Position numbers and translations under genes: made by a program
Notes under the pieces: generated by a model
Databases searched by the model: none
Seen by the model: the letters and a program-made list of their open reading frames with translations, nothing else
Told to the model about the DNA's origin: nothing
Assembly (NCBI RefSeq): GCF_900110205.1
Contig: NZ_FOCV01000023.1
Span: forward strand, 1 to 64,000
Origin: Rhizobium tibeticum
Lineage (GTDB): Bacteria > Pseudomonadota > Alphaproteobacteria > Rhizobiales > Rhizobiaceae
Reading direction: 5' to 3'
DNA length: 64,000 nt
Part shown: one piece after another, positions 26,352-34,804 of the stretch
Numbering within the stretch: the first letter of the stretch is position 1
Layout of the letters: each line of letters begins with the position of its first letter

Positions 26352-27254
26352 ATGCAGTTCAAACGCAATGAAATTCACGAGCTGTCGATTTTTATCACGA
26401 TCGTCCAGTATCGTAGCTTCAGGAAAGCGGCAGATCACTTGGATGTCACGGCTTCCGCCCTTAGCCACAGCATGAAGGCCCTTGAGCAACGACTTGGCGT
26501 TCGCCTGCTTAATCGCACCAGCCGCAGCGTTGCGCCGACTGCCGCCGGCAAAGCCCTTGCCGAGAAGATTTCTGCCGGACTCGAGCTGATAAGCTCCGGA
26601 CTGGAGGACCTGAGCGAGCATTATCAGGGGGCCGCTGGCAGCATTCGCATTAATGTCCTGAAAGATGCTGCTGTTATGCTTTTGAGGCCGGCAATTCCGG
26701 TCTTCCAGCGGCGCTTCCCGAATGTCGAGCTCGAGGTCGCCGTGGACGATCAGTTTGTCGATGTTACAGCGGGAGGCTTTGACGCCGGCATCCGATACAG
26801 CGGCACCGTACCGGAAGATATGATCGCAGTTCCTCTCACTGGCCCTCTGAAATGGGTTGCGGTTGCGGCCCCGGACTATCTTAAGATCCATGGTCGCCCG
26901 GTGATGCCGGAAGACCTCCACTCCCATCACTGCATCCGTATCCGGACAGGCCGCGGGCAGATCTACAAGTGGGAGTTCGAACGCGGCGACGAGCGGCACG
27001 AGGTCGACGTCCCCGGGGCGCTGATTTCCGGAGAAACCGATCTTGCCATCAATGCTGCCCTGGAAGGTGTCGGGATATCCTATTGCCTGGAAAGACTCGC
27101 GAGCCCCTACGTTTCGGCAGGACACCTTGAGGTGGTTCTCCCAAAATGGGCTTCGATGGGCCCGCCACTATCAATGTACTATTCCAGCAGACGACAGCTT
27201 CCCTTCGGGGTCGAGGCCTTGATCAAGGTCGTTCGAAATCTCAACGGACTCTAG
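26352..27254 (+). CDS. LysR-family transcriptional regulator
   Basis: 300 aa. N-terminal HTH (FITIVQYRSFRKAADHLDV, SALSHSMKALEQRLGVRLL, NRTSRSV) and an effector domain typical of the PecT/DsdC-like AaeR subgroup (AGSIRINVLKDAAVMLLRP, GFDAGIRYSG). It stands before an epimerase and an aldo-keto reductase gene on the same strand and may control them. Upstream is a chimeric gene relic. Confidence 0.9.
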   Translation: MQFKRNEIHELSIFITIVQYRSFRKAADHLDVTASALSHSMKALEQRLGVRLLNRTSRSVAPTAAGKALAEKISAGLELISSGLEDLSEHYQGAAGSIRINVLKDAAVMLLRPAIPVFQRRFPNVELEVAVDDQFVDVTAGGFDAGIRYSGTVPEDMIAVPLTGPLKWVAVAAPDYLKIHGRPVMPEDLHSHHCIRIRTGRGQIYKWEFERGDERHEVDVPGALISGETDLAINAALEGVGISYCLERLASPYVSAGHLEVVLPKWASMGPPLSMYYSSRRQLPFGVEALIKVVRNLNGL

Positions 27255-27389
27255 GGCTATTTCTGATCGATGAATCAGAGTCATCGGTTCAATGATTTCT
27301 AATCCATTGATTCATTGCTTCCCAGCATCGAACCTTCACGTGCCCTGACTTCAACGCGGGGCGTTGTTTCAGAAGAGGCGAACAATCGA

Positions 27390-28286
27390 ATGAGCAAGCG
27401 AATCGTATTCACCGGTGGAAGCGGCAAGGCCGGCCGCCATGCCGTTCCATATCTGGTGAACAAGGGACACAAGGTCCGCAACCTCGACCTCGTTCCATTG
27501 GACTGCCCCGGCGTGCAGACGCTATTCACGGATCTGACCGATAGCGGTCAGACTTTCAACGCTCTGTCGATGCACTTCAGCGGTGAGGATCTGCAAACGG
27601 AAGGCGGACCGGCGCCGGTTGATGCCGTCGTGCATTTCGCAGCGATTCCGAGCCTCTTGCTCAAGCCCGACAACCAAACCTTCATGGTCAATGCACTCTC
27701 CACCTATAACGTCATCGAAGCTGCGGTGAAGCTTGGCATCCCAAAGGTGATCATCGCGTCGAGCGAAACGACTTATGGCGTCTGTTTTGCGGAGGGCGAC
27801 AAGGATTTCCACTCATTCCCGCTCGAAGAAGACTATGACATCGACCCGATGGACAGCTACGGTCTATCCAAGGTCGTGAACGAGAAGACGGCCCGCGCGT
27901 TTGCGATGCGCAGCGGGATCGACATCTACGCTTTGCGGATCGCCAACGTCATCGAACCGCATGAATACGACCGTTTTCCCGGTTTTCTCGCCGATCCGGC
28001 ATCGCGCAAGCGGAACGCCTGGAGTTATATTGATGCTCGCGATCTGGGGCAGATCGTTGACCTTTGCCTACAAGTCGACGGTCTTGGATTTCAGGTTTTC
28101 AACGCCGTCAACGACACTATCACCGCGACGGAACCGACGCGTGATTTCCTCGGCAGATGGGCGCCGAATACGCCCATCGTTCGAGAACTCGGCGAATTCG
28201 AAGCGCCTCTCTCGAACCGGAAGATTCGCGAGGTTCTCGGTTTCAAGGAAGAACACACCTGGAGGAAATACGTGTCCAGCCTGTGA
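27390..28286 (+). CDS. NAD-dependent epimerase/dehydratase family protein
   Basis: 298 aa extended SDR. Cofactor motif FTGGSGKAGRHAV, Ser-Ser-x-Thr-x-Tyr region IIASSETTYGVCF, and catalytic Tyr and Lys in MDSYGLSKVVNEKTA. The pattern resembles sugar-nucleotide epimerases and uronate dehydrogenase-like proteins of soil bacteria. ATG at 27390 is preceded by AGAGG. Only 54 bases separate it from the aldo/keto reductase gene, so they are probably one operon. Substrate unknown. Confidence 0.87.
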   Translation: MSKRIVFTGGSGKAGRHAVPYLVNKGHKVRNLDLVPLDCPGVQTLFTDLTDSGQTFNALSMHFSGEDLQTEGGPAPVDAVVHFAAIPSLLLKPDNQTFMVNALSTYNVIEAAVKLGIPKVIIASSETTYGVCFAEGDKDFHSFPLEEDYDIDPMDSYGLSKVVNEKTARAFAMRSGIDIYALRIANVIEPHEYDRFPGFLADPASRKRNAWSYIDARDLGQIVDLCLQVDGLGFQVFNAVNDTITATEPTRDFLGRWAPNTPIVRELGEFEAPLSNRKIREVLGFKEEHTWRKYVSSL

Positions 28287-28339
28287 CGTCGCAACCGGGT
28301 ATCGCCAGCACTGACAATCATCACCTCGGAGGAAAAATC

Positions 28340-29308
28340 ATGAAAACCGTGAGACTTGGTAAAACCGGCCTTGAAGTCAGCCGCATCTGCTTCGGCTGCA
28401 TGTCGTTCGGCAAGCAGACGGACGAGCGCCCCTGGGTTCTCGGGCTCGACGAAGCACGGCCGATGTTCAAGCGCGCCTGGGATGCCGGTGTCAATTTCTT
28501 CGATACGGCCAATGTCTACGCGCAGGGTTCCAGCGAAGAGATAACCGGCGTCCTGCTCAAGGAACTGGCGCCCCGCCAGGAGATCGTGCTCGCAACCAAG
28601 GTATTCGGCCGCATGCGTCCCGGCCCGAACGGCCAGGGCCTGTCCCGCGCCGCGATCCTTGCCGAGATCGACAACAGCCTGCGCCGCCTCGGCACTGACT
28701 ATGTCGACCTCTACCAGATCCATCGTTTCGACCCGTTCACTCCGGTCGAAGAAACAATGGAGGCACTGAACGACGTCGTGCGCGCCGGCAAGGCCCGGTA
28801 TATCGGGGCATCCTCCATGTGGGCCTGGCAGTTTTCCAAGCTCCAACATGTCGCCGAGGTCAGCGGCTGGACAAAATTCGTCTCGATGCAGAATCAGGTG
28901 AGCCTCACCTATCGCGAGGAAGAACGCGAAATGCTGCCGCTCTGCGCCGATCGTGGCATCGCCGTATTGCCGTGGAGCCCGCTCGGCGGCGGCAAGCTGA
29001 CACGTCCCTGGGGCACCGAGACTAAGCGCGCCACCACTGACCGCTACAATAAGAGCATGTATGAGAAGACTGGCGACCGGGACATTGTCGACGCAGTCGA
29101 AACCGTCGCCAAGGCGCGGAACACTTCTATGGCGCAGGTCGCAATGGCCTGGGTTCTCAAGAAGCCGGTCGTGACCTCACCGATCGTCGGCGTTAGCAAG
29201 ATGAACCATCTCGAGGACGCAATCGCCGCAGTCGACCTCGAACTCACCGCTGTGGAAATCGAACAGCTCGAAGCCGCTTACAAACCGTTGCACGTAAGCG
29301 GTTTCTGA
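28340..29308 (+). CDS. Aldo/keto reductase
   Basis: 322 aa (alpha/beta)8 oxidoreductase. Catalytic set visible: Asp and Tyr in FFDTANVYAQGSSEE, Lys in VLATKVFG, His in LYQIHRFD. NADPH-site features occur near the end (VVTSPIVGVSKMNHLEDA). CGGAGGAAA precedes the ATG. It reduces aldehydes or ketones; the partner epimerase suggests sugar-type substrates. Downstream begins a chimeric relic. Confidence 0.92.
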   Translation: MKTVRLGKTGLEVSRICFGCMSFGKQTDERPWVLGLDEARPMFKRAWDAGVNFFDTANVYAQGSSEEITGVLLKELAPRQEIVLATKVFGRMRPGPNGQGLSRAAILAEIDNSLRRLGTDYVDLYQIHRFDPFTPVEETMEALNDVVRAGKARYIGASSMWAWQFSKLQHVAEVSGWTKFVSMQNQVSLTYREEEREMLPLCADRGIAVLPWSPLGGGKLTRPWGTETKRATTDRYNKSMYEKTGDRDIVDAVETVAKARNTSMAQVAMAWVLKKPVVTSPIVGVSKMNHLEDAIAAVDLELTAVEIEQLEAAYKPLHVSGF

Positions 29309-29430
29309 GCAGAGCCGAAACAAACCAAGGGGCTTGCAAACGATGATCACCGCAGCAGATAGGCTATTTCCGGCTTCGCTTACTCGGCATTGAATGCACC
29401 GGTGCCGGTAGGGCCGCATAACCACGGAGA

Positions 29431-29733
29431 TTTCACGCGCCACTGTATGATCTTGGCTTGAAGGAATTGCGCGAATACAGAAGCGAAACGACCTGCCCGG
29501 GCGATTTCGATTCCTTCTGGGAGACAACCCTTTCCGAAACGCGTCAGTTTTCGTTGGACGCCAGCTTCATGAGGTCCGGGCATGACGTCACAGTGTTCAA
29601 TCGCACCCGTGCAAAGGCCGACGAAATCGTGGCACTCGGAGCAAGGGCTGCGGCTACCGTGGCCGAGGCTTGTCAAGGCGAGGCCGTCATGACGATGCTG
29701 GCTGGCGAGCCTTGCGATCGATCAGGGACTTAG
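29431..29733 (+). pseudogene. Chimeric relic: acetylxylan esterase start joined to hydroxyisobutyrate-dehydrogenase-like fragment
   Basis: One frame runs through two unrelated families. The first part (about 29440-29568) is the start of an AXE1-type acetylxylan/cephalosporin-C esterase: LYDLGLKELREYRSETTCPG then FDSFWETTL. From about 29569 it becomes the early Rossmann part of a 3-hydroxyisobutyrate dehydrogenase-like enzyme: MRSGHDVTVFNRTRAKADE, ALGARAAATVAEACQGE, MTMLAGEP. A stop follows. Neither keeps its active site, so it is a recombination scar. It mirrors the chimera at 25668-26207 on the other side of the LysR/epimerase/reductase block. Confidence 0.72.
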
Positions 29734-30023
29734 GAAAAAGCTTGTCGACCATGAGTCTGTTCCGAACTCAGAACCTGTCCAACTTAAAGTGAGTGAATGG
29801 CCATATTTAATCAAACACCTCAGCTTCGTGTTCAATATACAGAGCTCAAGAGCGTATTCTCCTCGCCATGAAACTCAATGGCAAAGAACCAGTCGCAGCT
29901 CGCCTTGAGGGGGTTCGAACCGACAACCCGGGATAAGTGCAGCAGGCATAACAGAGATTTATGGAACAGTTTGGGATACAAAATCTGTTGATCCGGCTTG
30001 AACTCCTGCACTTTATCGTATCG
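29734..30023. other. AT-rich gap before creatininase-family gene
   Basis: About 290 bases with no domain-bearing frame. A stretch near 29920-29940 with GGTTCGAACC resembles a tRNA T-arm, but no cloverleaf can be folded around it. The segment leads into the 38-bp shared element at 30024. Confidence 0.4.
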
Positions 30024-30061
30024 CAAAAAGGCAGCGGCGCGCACGCAAATTGATGCTTTTC
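30024..30061 (+). promoter_or_regulatory. 38-bp shared LysR operator candidate (copy A)
   Basis: 32 of 38 bases match 31937-31974 upstream of the ABC operon. Both begin CAAAAAGGCA, share GCGCACG in the middle and end TTGATGCTTTTC. In copy B the ends form a dyad (AAAAGGCATC and GATGCTTTT). The element ends 57 bases before the creatininase-family ATG, a good place for a LysR activator site. The LysR gene at 30920-31870 lies between the two targets. Confidence 0.65.
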
Positions 30062-30118
30062 GCATGCCGCATAATTCCCTAGTCACTGAGAGAAACTCAA
30101 GCAAGGGAACGCAAGGCA

Positions 30119-30916
30119 ATGGCGACGCCATTCTATTGGAACGAGCTCAACACCTATGACTTTGCCGGGCTCTCGGCCGATACAACCATTGCCATTCTTC
30201 CAATCGCCTCGACCGAACAACACGGGCCGCATCTGCCGATCGCGACCGATGTGGCGATCGCAAACGGAATGCTTGCGGAGCTTCGCCGCCAGCGGCCTGA
30301 TGATCTCGATATACTGGTGCTACCCACACAGGAAATCGGCAAGGCCAACGAGCATATCTATGGACCGGGAACACTCTCGCTTTCTGCCGAACTGTTGATT
30401 CCCATTTGGACAGCACTCGGCGCCAAAGTTGCCGAAGCCGGGGTCCGCAAAATGGTGATCGTCAATTCGCACGGGGGCAATGTCGACATCATGAGCATCG
30501 TCGCGCGAGAGCTGCGCGTGCGCTACCAGATGGCGGTCATCTCGACCCAATGGGGCCGTTTCGGAAATCCGGACGGCATGATCAGCGACCACGAATCCCG
30601 ATATGGCATCCACGGCGGTGAGGTCGAAACGTCCTTGATGCTGCATTTCAGGCCGGATCTCGTCCGCATGGACAGGGCACAGAACTTCGCATCCAAGGCT
30701 GAATGGATGCGCGAGCAGTCGAAATACATTCAGCCGCTGCCGCCGCATTCGCTGGCCTGGATCGCGCATGATCTCAATCCCCACGGTGTCGTGGGCGACG
30801 CATCGCGCGGCACGGTGGAGAAAGGGGAAGCGATCTGCCGCCATCAGGTGCGGGGTTTCATCGACCTTCTCTGCGATCTGAAGCGCTATCCGCTCACCAA
30901 TCTCTACTCACGCTAG
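30119..30916 (+). CDS. Creatininase-family amidohydrolase
   Basis: 265 aa. Metal-site motifs of the creatininase fold are present: Glu and His in STEQHGPHLPIATD, Asp of the same strand, His in VNSHGGN, and Glu in GIHGGEVETSLML. Members open small lactam rings (creatinine) or hydrolyse formamido compounds; which one acts here is not decided by sequence. It stands alone on the plus strand with its own upstream shared element, and converges with the LysR gene 3 bases away. Together with the following operon it suggests breakdown of a nitrogen ring compound. Confidence 0.85.
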   Translation: MATPFYWNELNTYDFAGLSADTTIAILPIASTEQHGPHLPIATDVAIANGMLAELRRQRPDDLDILVLPTQEIGKANEHIYGPGTLSLSAELLIPIWTALGAKVAEAGVRKMVIVNSHGGNVDIMSIVARELRVRYQMAVISTQWGRFGNPDGMISDHESRYGIHGGEVETSLMLHFRPDLVRMDRAQNFASKAEWMREQSKYIQPLPPHSLAWIAHDLNPHGVVGDASRGTVEKGEAICRHQVRGFIDLLCDLKRYPLTNLYSR

Positions 30917-30919
30917 ATC

Positions 30920-31870
30920 TCAGGCTGCCGATGGCCTGTCCGGAGCAATGTGTCCCTTGGCCTGCAATTCTTGAACAAGGCCGGCAAGCTCGGCCAGCAG
31001 ATATTCGACAAACAGGCTGGTTGCCGAATCGAGTGGCGCGCGGGCGCGGGCGAAGAGCTTCATCGGCTGGTGCCTGCCATGAGGCTCGGCAATCGGCCGG
31101 AAGACAAGTTCGCCGGCGCGGCACTCGGTGATGACGTCGAGCGGATTGAGCAAGGTCAGCCCGGCCCCGCATTTGACGAGCTTCTTCAACATCTCAGACG
31201 CATTGCTTTCGAGAACGGGCTCTACCGAAACATCCAGCCGCGCAAGCGCCAGGTTGATGACGTCACGAAGGCTGGTGCCCGTCTGCGCGAGCACCAATCG
31301 TTCCTGCACGATGTCGCCCAGGCTGATCGGACCGTGCCCGATAAGGCGATGTCCGGACGGCAGCACGACGCCGATCGGGATATCGAAGTTGCCGAGCGTA
31401 CGAATTCCTGGTGTCGCCGGAATGTTGAAGCCGAGGCCGATATCGACGTCGCCCGAGAGCACCGGATTGACGGTCGTCGTGCCTGCATCGTTTCGGATCT
31501 GGAAATAGACGCGCGGATGCTCCGACTGGAACCGTGCGATGATTTCCGCTAGCGGTCCTGACGCGAGGCCGACGGTCGTCACCAATCTCACCTTGCCAGC
31601 CTGCTGCATCTTCAGACTCCTGATCCGGCCCTCCAGCCGGTCGTAGTTCTTCAGAACCTCCCGAATATGCTCGATGCAGAGCTCGCCGGCCGCCGTTAGG
31701 CGCAGCCCCCGTGGCAAGCGTTCAAAGAGCGGCGCCCCGATTTCCGCCTCGAGTGCCAGAATCTGCCGGTTGATCGCAGATGACGCAACGTTCAAGCGCG
31801 CCGCGGCTTTGCGGATAGAACCAGTGCGGGCGATCTCGTTGATGTAAAGCAGCTTCCTGGAATGCAGCAT
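30920..31870 (-). CDS. LysR-family transcriptional regulator
   Basis: 316 aa. HTH near the start (YINEIARTGSIRKAAARLNV, SSAINRQILALEAE) and an effector-binding domain from about 90 (VRLVTTVGLASGPLAEIIARF). ATG at 31870 with GAGGGG upstream; a longer frame to 31957 lacks such a site. It is divergent from the ABC operon (186-base region) and convergent with the creatininase-family gene, and the two targets share a 38-bp element, so it very probably regulates both. Effector unknown. Confidence 0.9.
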   Translation of the reverse strand: MLHSRKLLYINEIARTGSIRKAAARLNVASSAINRQILALEAEIGAPLFERLPRGLRLTAAGELCIEHIREVLKNYDRLEGRIRSLKMQQAGKVRLVTTVGLASGPLAEIIARFQSEHPRVYFQIRNDAGTTTVNPVLSGDVDIGLGFNIPATPGIRTLGNFDIPIGVVLPSGHRLIGHGPISLGDIVQERLVLAQTGTSLRDVINLALARLDVSVEPVLESNASEMLKKLVKCGAGLTLLNPLDVITECRAGELVFRPIAEPHGRHQPMKLFARARAPLDSATSLFVEYLLAELAGLVQELQAKGHIAPDRPSAA

Positions 31871-31936
31871 CCGACCCCTCGTTGCATCATTTTTGAGCGC
31901 TACGCACAAATTAGGCACAGGCTCGCTGTGAGATGC

Positions 31937-31974
31937 CAAAAAGGCATCGTTGCGCACGAATTTTGATGCTTTTC
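31937..31974 (+). promoter_or_regulatory. 38-bp shared LysR operator candidate (copy B)
   Basis: Copy of the element at 30024-30061. AAAAGGCATC and GATGCTTTT form an interrupted inverted repeat about 16 bases apart, as LysR sites often do. It is about 80 bases before the ABC binding-protein ATG and about 70 bases from the LysR start, so it can serve autoregulation and activation. Confidence 0.65.
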
Positions 31975-32055
31975 AAACAGCAACGCAATCGCTCAAATGA
32001 AGAAAATCGGGCGCCGAAGAGCGCACCGAACGGCCTAAAAAGGGGAACGCCGATC

Positions 32056-33072
32056 ATGTCCAACGCACTGAAGAACTTGGCATCTGCCGCCGCTTTGGCA
32101 CTGGGGTGCACTGTTGCGCTCGCAGCTCCCGGTTACGCGCTCGACAAGGTGAGCTACGGTACCAATTGGCTCGCGCAAGCCGAGCATGGCGGTTTCTATC
32201 AGGCAGTCGCCGACGGCACCTACACAAAGCTCGGACTTGACGTGACCATCGTGCAGGGCGGCCCGAACGCGGCAAACAGCGCATTGCTGATCTCCGGCAA
32301 GATCGACTTCTATATGGGCGGCCCGCAGGGCGAACTGTCGGCGGTCGAGCAGGGTATTCCGCTCGTAGACGTCGCGGCGATCTTCCAGAAGGACCCGCAG
32401 GTTCTGATCGCCCACCCCGACGCTGGCGTCGAGACGTTCGAGGACCTTGCCAAGCTGAAGACCCTGTTTCTCGGCAAGGACGGCTATCTGACCTACTTCG
32501 AGTGGATGAAGGCGAACTACAAGGGCTTCAAGGACGAGCAATACAAGCCATACAACTTCAACCCCGGCCCGTTCCTCGCCGACAAGGAGTCGGGGCAGCA
32601 GGGCTACCTCACCTCCGAACCCTATGAGATCCAGAAGCAGACCGGCTGGGAGCCGAAAGTATTTCTGCTCGCCGACAACGGCTACTCCCCCTACTCCACG
32701 ATGATCACCACGACGCAGTCGATGATCGACACTAAGTCGGACGTCGTGCAGCGCTTTATCGATGCTTCGATCGAGGGCTGGTACAACTATCTCTACGGCG
32801 ACAACACCAAGGCCAACGAGCTGATCAAGAAAGACAATCCGGAGATGACGGATGGCCAGATCGCCTATTCGATCGCCAAGATGAAGGAGTACGGCATTGT
32901 CGAATCCGGCGAAGCCCTCGACAAGGGGATCGGCTGCATCACCGACGAGCACTACAAGAAGTTCTTCGCCGAGATGGTCGGCATCAAGGTTCTCAAGGCC
33001 GACACGGACTATACCAAGGCCTACACCACGAAGTACGTCTGCAAAGGCGTCGGCATGGCCCTGAAAAAGTGA
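32056..33072 (+). CDS. ABC substrate-binding protein, NMT1/THI5-like
   Basis: 338 aa. Sec signal peptide (LASAAALALGCTVALAAPGYA) followed by the NMT1/SsuA-type binding fold: VSYGTNWLAQAEHGGFYQA, then GGPNAANSALLISGKIDFYM. Relatives bind pyrimidine thiamine precursors, riboflavin, taurine-type or other small heteroatom compounds. GGGGA precedes the ATG at 32056. First gene of a tight operon with ATPase, permease, amidohydrolase, FAD oxidase and flavodoxin-fold reductase. Ligand probably a nitrogen heterocycle (inference from context). Confidence 0.88.
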   Translation: MSNALKNLASAAALALGCTVALAAPGYALDKVSYGTNWLAQAEHGGFYQAVADGTYTKLGLDVTIVQGGPNAANSALLISGKIDFYMGGPQGELSAVEQGIPLVDVAAIFQKDPQVLIAHPDAGVETFEDLAKLKTLFLGKDGYLTYFEWMKANYKGFKDEQYKPYNFNPGPFLADKESGQQGYLTSEPYEIQKQTGWEPKVFLLADNGYSPYSTMITTTQSMIDTKSDVVQRFIDASIEGWYNYLYGDNTKANELIKKDNPEMTDGQIAYSIAKMKEYGIVESGEALDKGIGCITDEHYKKFFAEMVGIKVLKADTDYTKAYTTKYVCKGVGMALKK

Positions 33073-33134
33073 GGCACACCAAATTGGTTTGCCGCTCCTG
33101 GCGGTAGCCGGCCCATGATGAAAAGAGACAGGCG

Positions 33135-33962
33135 ATGCCTCTAGCCTCAGTTCAGATCCCGGCAAATACGGACGCGCGCAAGAGACCGCTCGTTTCGATG
33201 CAATCGGTCTCGAAGGTCTTCTCCAGCGGCACGGTCGCCTTGTCGGGCATGTCATTGACGGTCGAAAGCGGCGAATTCATCAGCCTGCTCGGACCTTCCG
33301 GGTGCGGTAAATCGACGGCACTGCGCATTATTGCCGGCCTCGGCGATATTTCTTCCGGGACGATCGACTGGCCAAGTTCCCGCATCAACTCGAGGGGTCT
33401 GCCGGAAGGCGATATCGGCTTCGTGTTTCAGGAACCGACACTGATGCCGTGGAAGAATGTCTTCGGCAATGTTCATCTTCCGCTGAAGCTCCGCGGCATG
33501 TCGAAGGCTGCGGCGCGTGAGGAGATCATGAGGGCCTTGACGACTGTCGGCCTGCAGGACTTTGCCGAAGCCTATCCGCGCGAGCTCTCCGGCGGCATGA
33601 AGATGCGCGTATCCATTGCGCGCGCATTGGTCACCAAGCCGAAGCTGTTGCTGATGGACGAGCCGTTTGCGGCCCTCGACGAGATCACCCGCCAGAAACT
33701 GAATGACGACGTCCTGCGCCTCTGGAAGGCGACAGGCATTACAGTGATTTTCGTCACTCACTCGGTGTTCGAGTCTGCCTATCTCTCGAACCGCATCGTC
33801 GTCATGAAGGCTCGCCCGGGACGAGTCCATGCCGACCTGCCGCTTGTCACCAGCCTCGAGCGGGACGCCTATTACCGCGCGTCCGAAGAATATCGCCAGG
33901 CTTGCGAGACCGTGTCGCGCTCGCTGATCGGCGCCATCAATGCCGCAAAGGAGAATACATGA
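33135..33962 (+). CDS. ABC transporter ATP-binding protein (SsuB/ThiZ-like)
   Basis: 275 aa. Walker A GPSGCGKST, Q-loop VFQEPTLMPWKNV, signature LSGGMKMRVSIARAL, Walker B LLLMDEPFAALDE, H-loop VTHSVFE. The length and the MPWKNV stretch are typical of the nitrate/sulfonate/pyrimidine importer class. Its TGA overlaps the permease ATG (ATGA). Confidence 0.92.
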   Translation: MPLASVQIPANTDARKRPLVSMQSVSKVFSSGTVALSGMSLTVESGEFISLLGPSGCGKSTALRIIAGLGDISSGTIDWPSSRINSRGLPEGDIGFVFQEPTLMPWKNVFGNVHLPLKLRGMSKAAAREEIMRALTTVGLQDFAEAYPRELSGGMKMRVSIARALVTKPKLLLMDEPFAALDEITRQKLNDDVLRLWKATGITVIFVTHSVFESAYLSNRIVVMKARPGRVHADLPLVTSLERDAYYRASEEYRQACETVSRSLIGAINAAKENT

Positions 33963-34804
33963 GCACGGATATTGCCGATGCGCCGGCGGCATCGTTGTCA
34001 AATCCGATGACGGCAAAGCGGCGCGACATTGTGCTGCGGATTGCGGTGCCGTTCGCCACCGTCGCAGCCCTGGTTGTCGTTTGGGGGCTGTACGTCAAGC
34101 TTTCCGGCGTGGCGCCCTATATTCTGCCCGGCCCCGGCGCGGTGGCCTCCGCCTTCGTCAGCGACTGGGGAACGCTCGCGCCCGCGCTCTGGGTAACAAC
34201 CAAAATCACCTTCATGTCGCTGCTACTGGCGCTTGTCGGCGGGGTCGGCTTTGCCATCTTCCTTGTGCAGTCGCGGTGGATCGAGATCGCGTTTTATCCG
34301 CTGGCGGTCATCCTGCAGGTCACGCCCATTGTCGCGATCTCGCCACTGATCCTTATCTATGCACCGTCGACACAGGTGGCGCTGCTCATCTGCGCCTTTC
34401 TCGTCGCGTTCTTCCCGATCCTCTCCAACATGGTGCAGGGCTTGAAGAGCGTTGATCACAATCTGATCAACCTCTTCGAACTCTATGGCGCCTCGCGCTG
34501 GCAGACACTGCTGTATCTCAAGCTGCCGGCGGCGCAGCCCTATTTCATGACCGGCCTGCGCATCGGTGGGGGCTTGGCGCTGATTGCCGCCGTCGTTGCC
34601 GAGTTTGCTGCGGGTTCGGCCGGTGCGGGCTCCGGCCTCGCCTTCAGACTTCTGGAAGCGCAGTACCGCATGAACATCCCTCGCCTCTTCGCCGCCCTGC
34701 TGATGCTCTCGCTGCTGGGGGTGGCGATCTTCGTGATCACCTCTTTCATTTCCTGGCTCAGCCTGCATCGCTGGCATGAGAGCAGCCTCAAGCGGGAAAA
34801 CTGA
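33959..34804 (+). CDS. ABC transporter permease (SsuC-like)
   Basis: 281 aa, about six membrane segments beginning at VLRIAVPFATVAALVVVWGLY, and an EAA loop NLFELYGASRWQTLLYLKLPAAQPYF. ATG at 33959 in an ATGA overlap with the ATPase gene; the TGA overlaps the next ATG by one base. It completes the importer. Confidence 0.92.
   Translation: MSTDIADAPAASLSNPMTAKRRDIVLRIAVPFATVAALVVVWGLYVKLSGVAPYILPGPGAVASAFVSDWGTLAPALWVTTKITFMSLLLALVGGVGFAIFLVQSRWIEIAFYPLAVILQVTPIVAISPLILIYAPSTQVALLICAFLVAFFPILSNMVQGLKSVDHNLINLFELYGASRWQTLLYLKLPAAQPYFMTGLRIGGGLALIAAVVAEFAAGSAGAGSGLAFRLLEAQYRMNIPRLFAALLMLSLLGVAIFVITSFISWLSLHRWHESSLKREN

Noticed and set aside
29910..29950. tRNA-like T-arm (GGTTCGAACC)
   Set aside because: No acceptor, D or anticodon stem can be paired around it, and the T stem itself is imperfect.
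32035..33255. 406-codon minus-strand frame opposite the ABC binding-protein gene
   Set aside because: Antisense shadow without domain; the plus-strand gene has signal peptide and family motifs.
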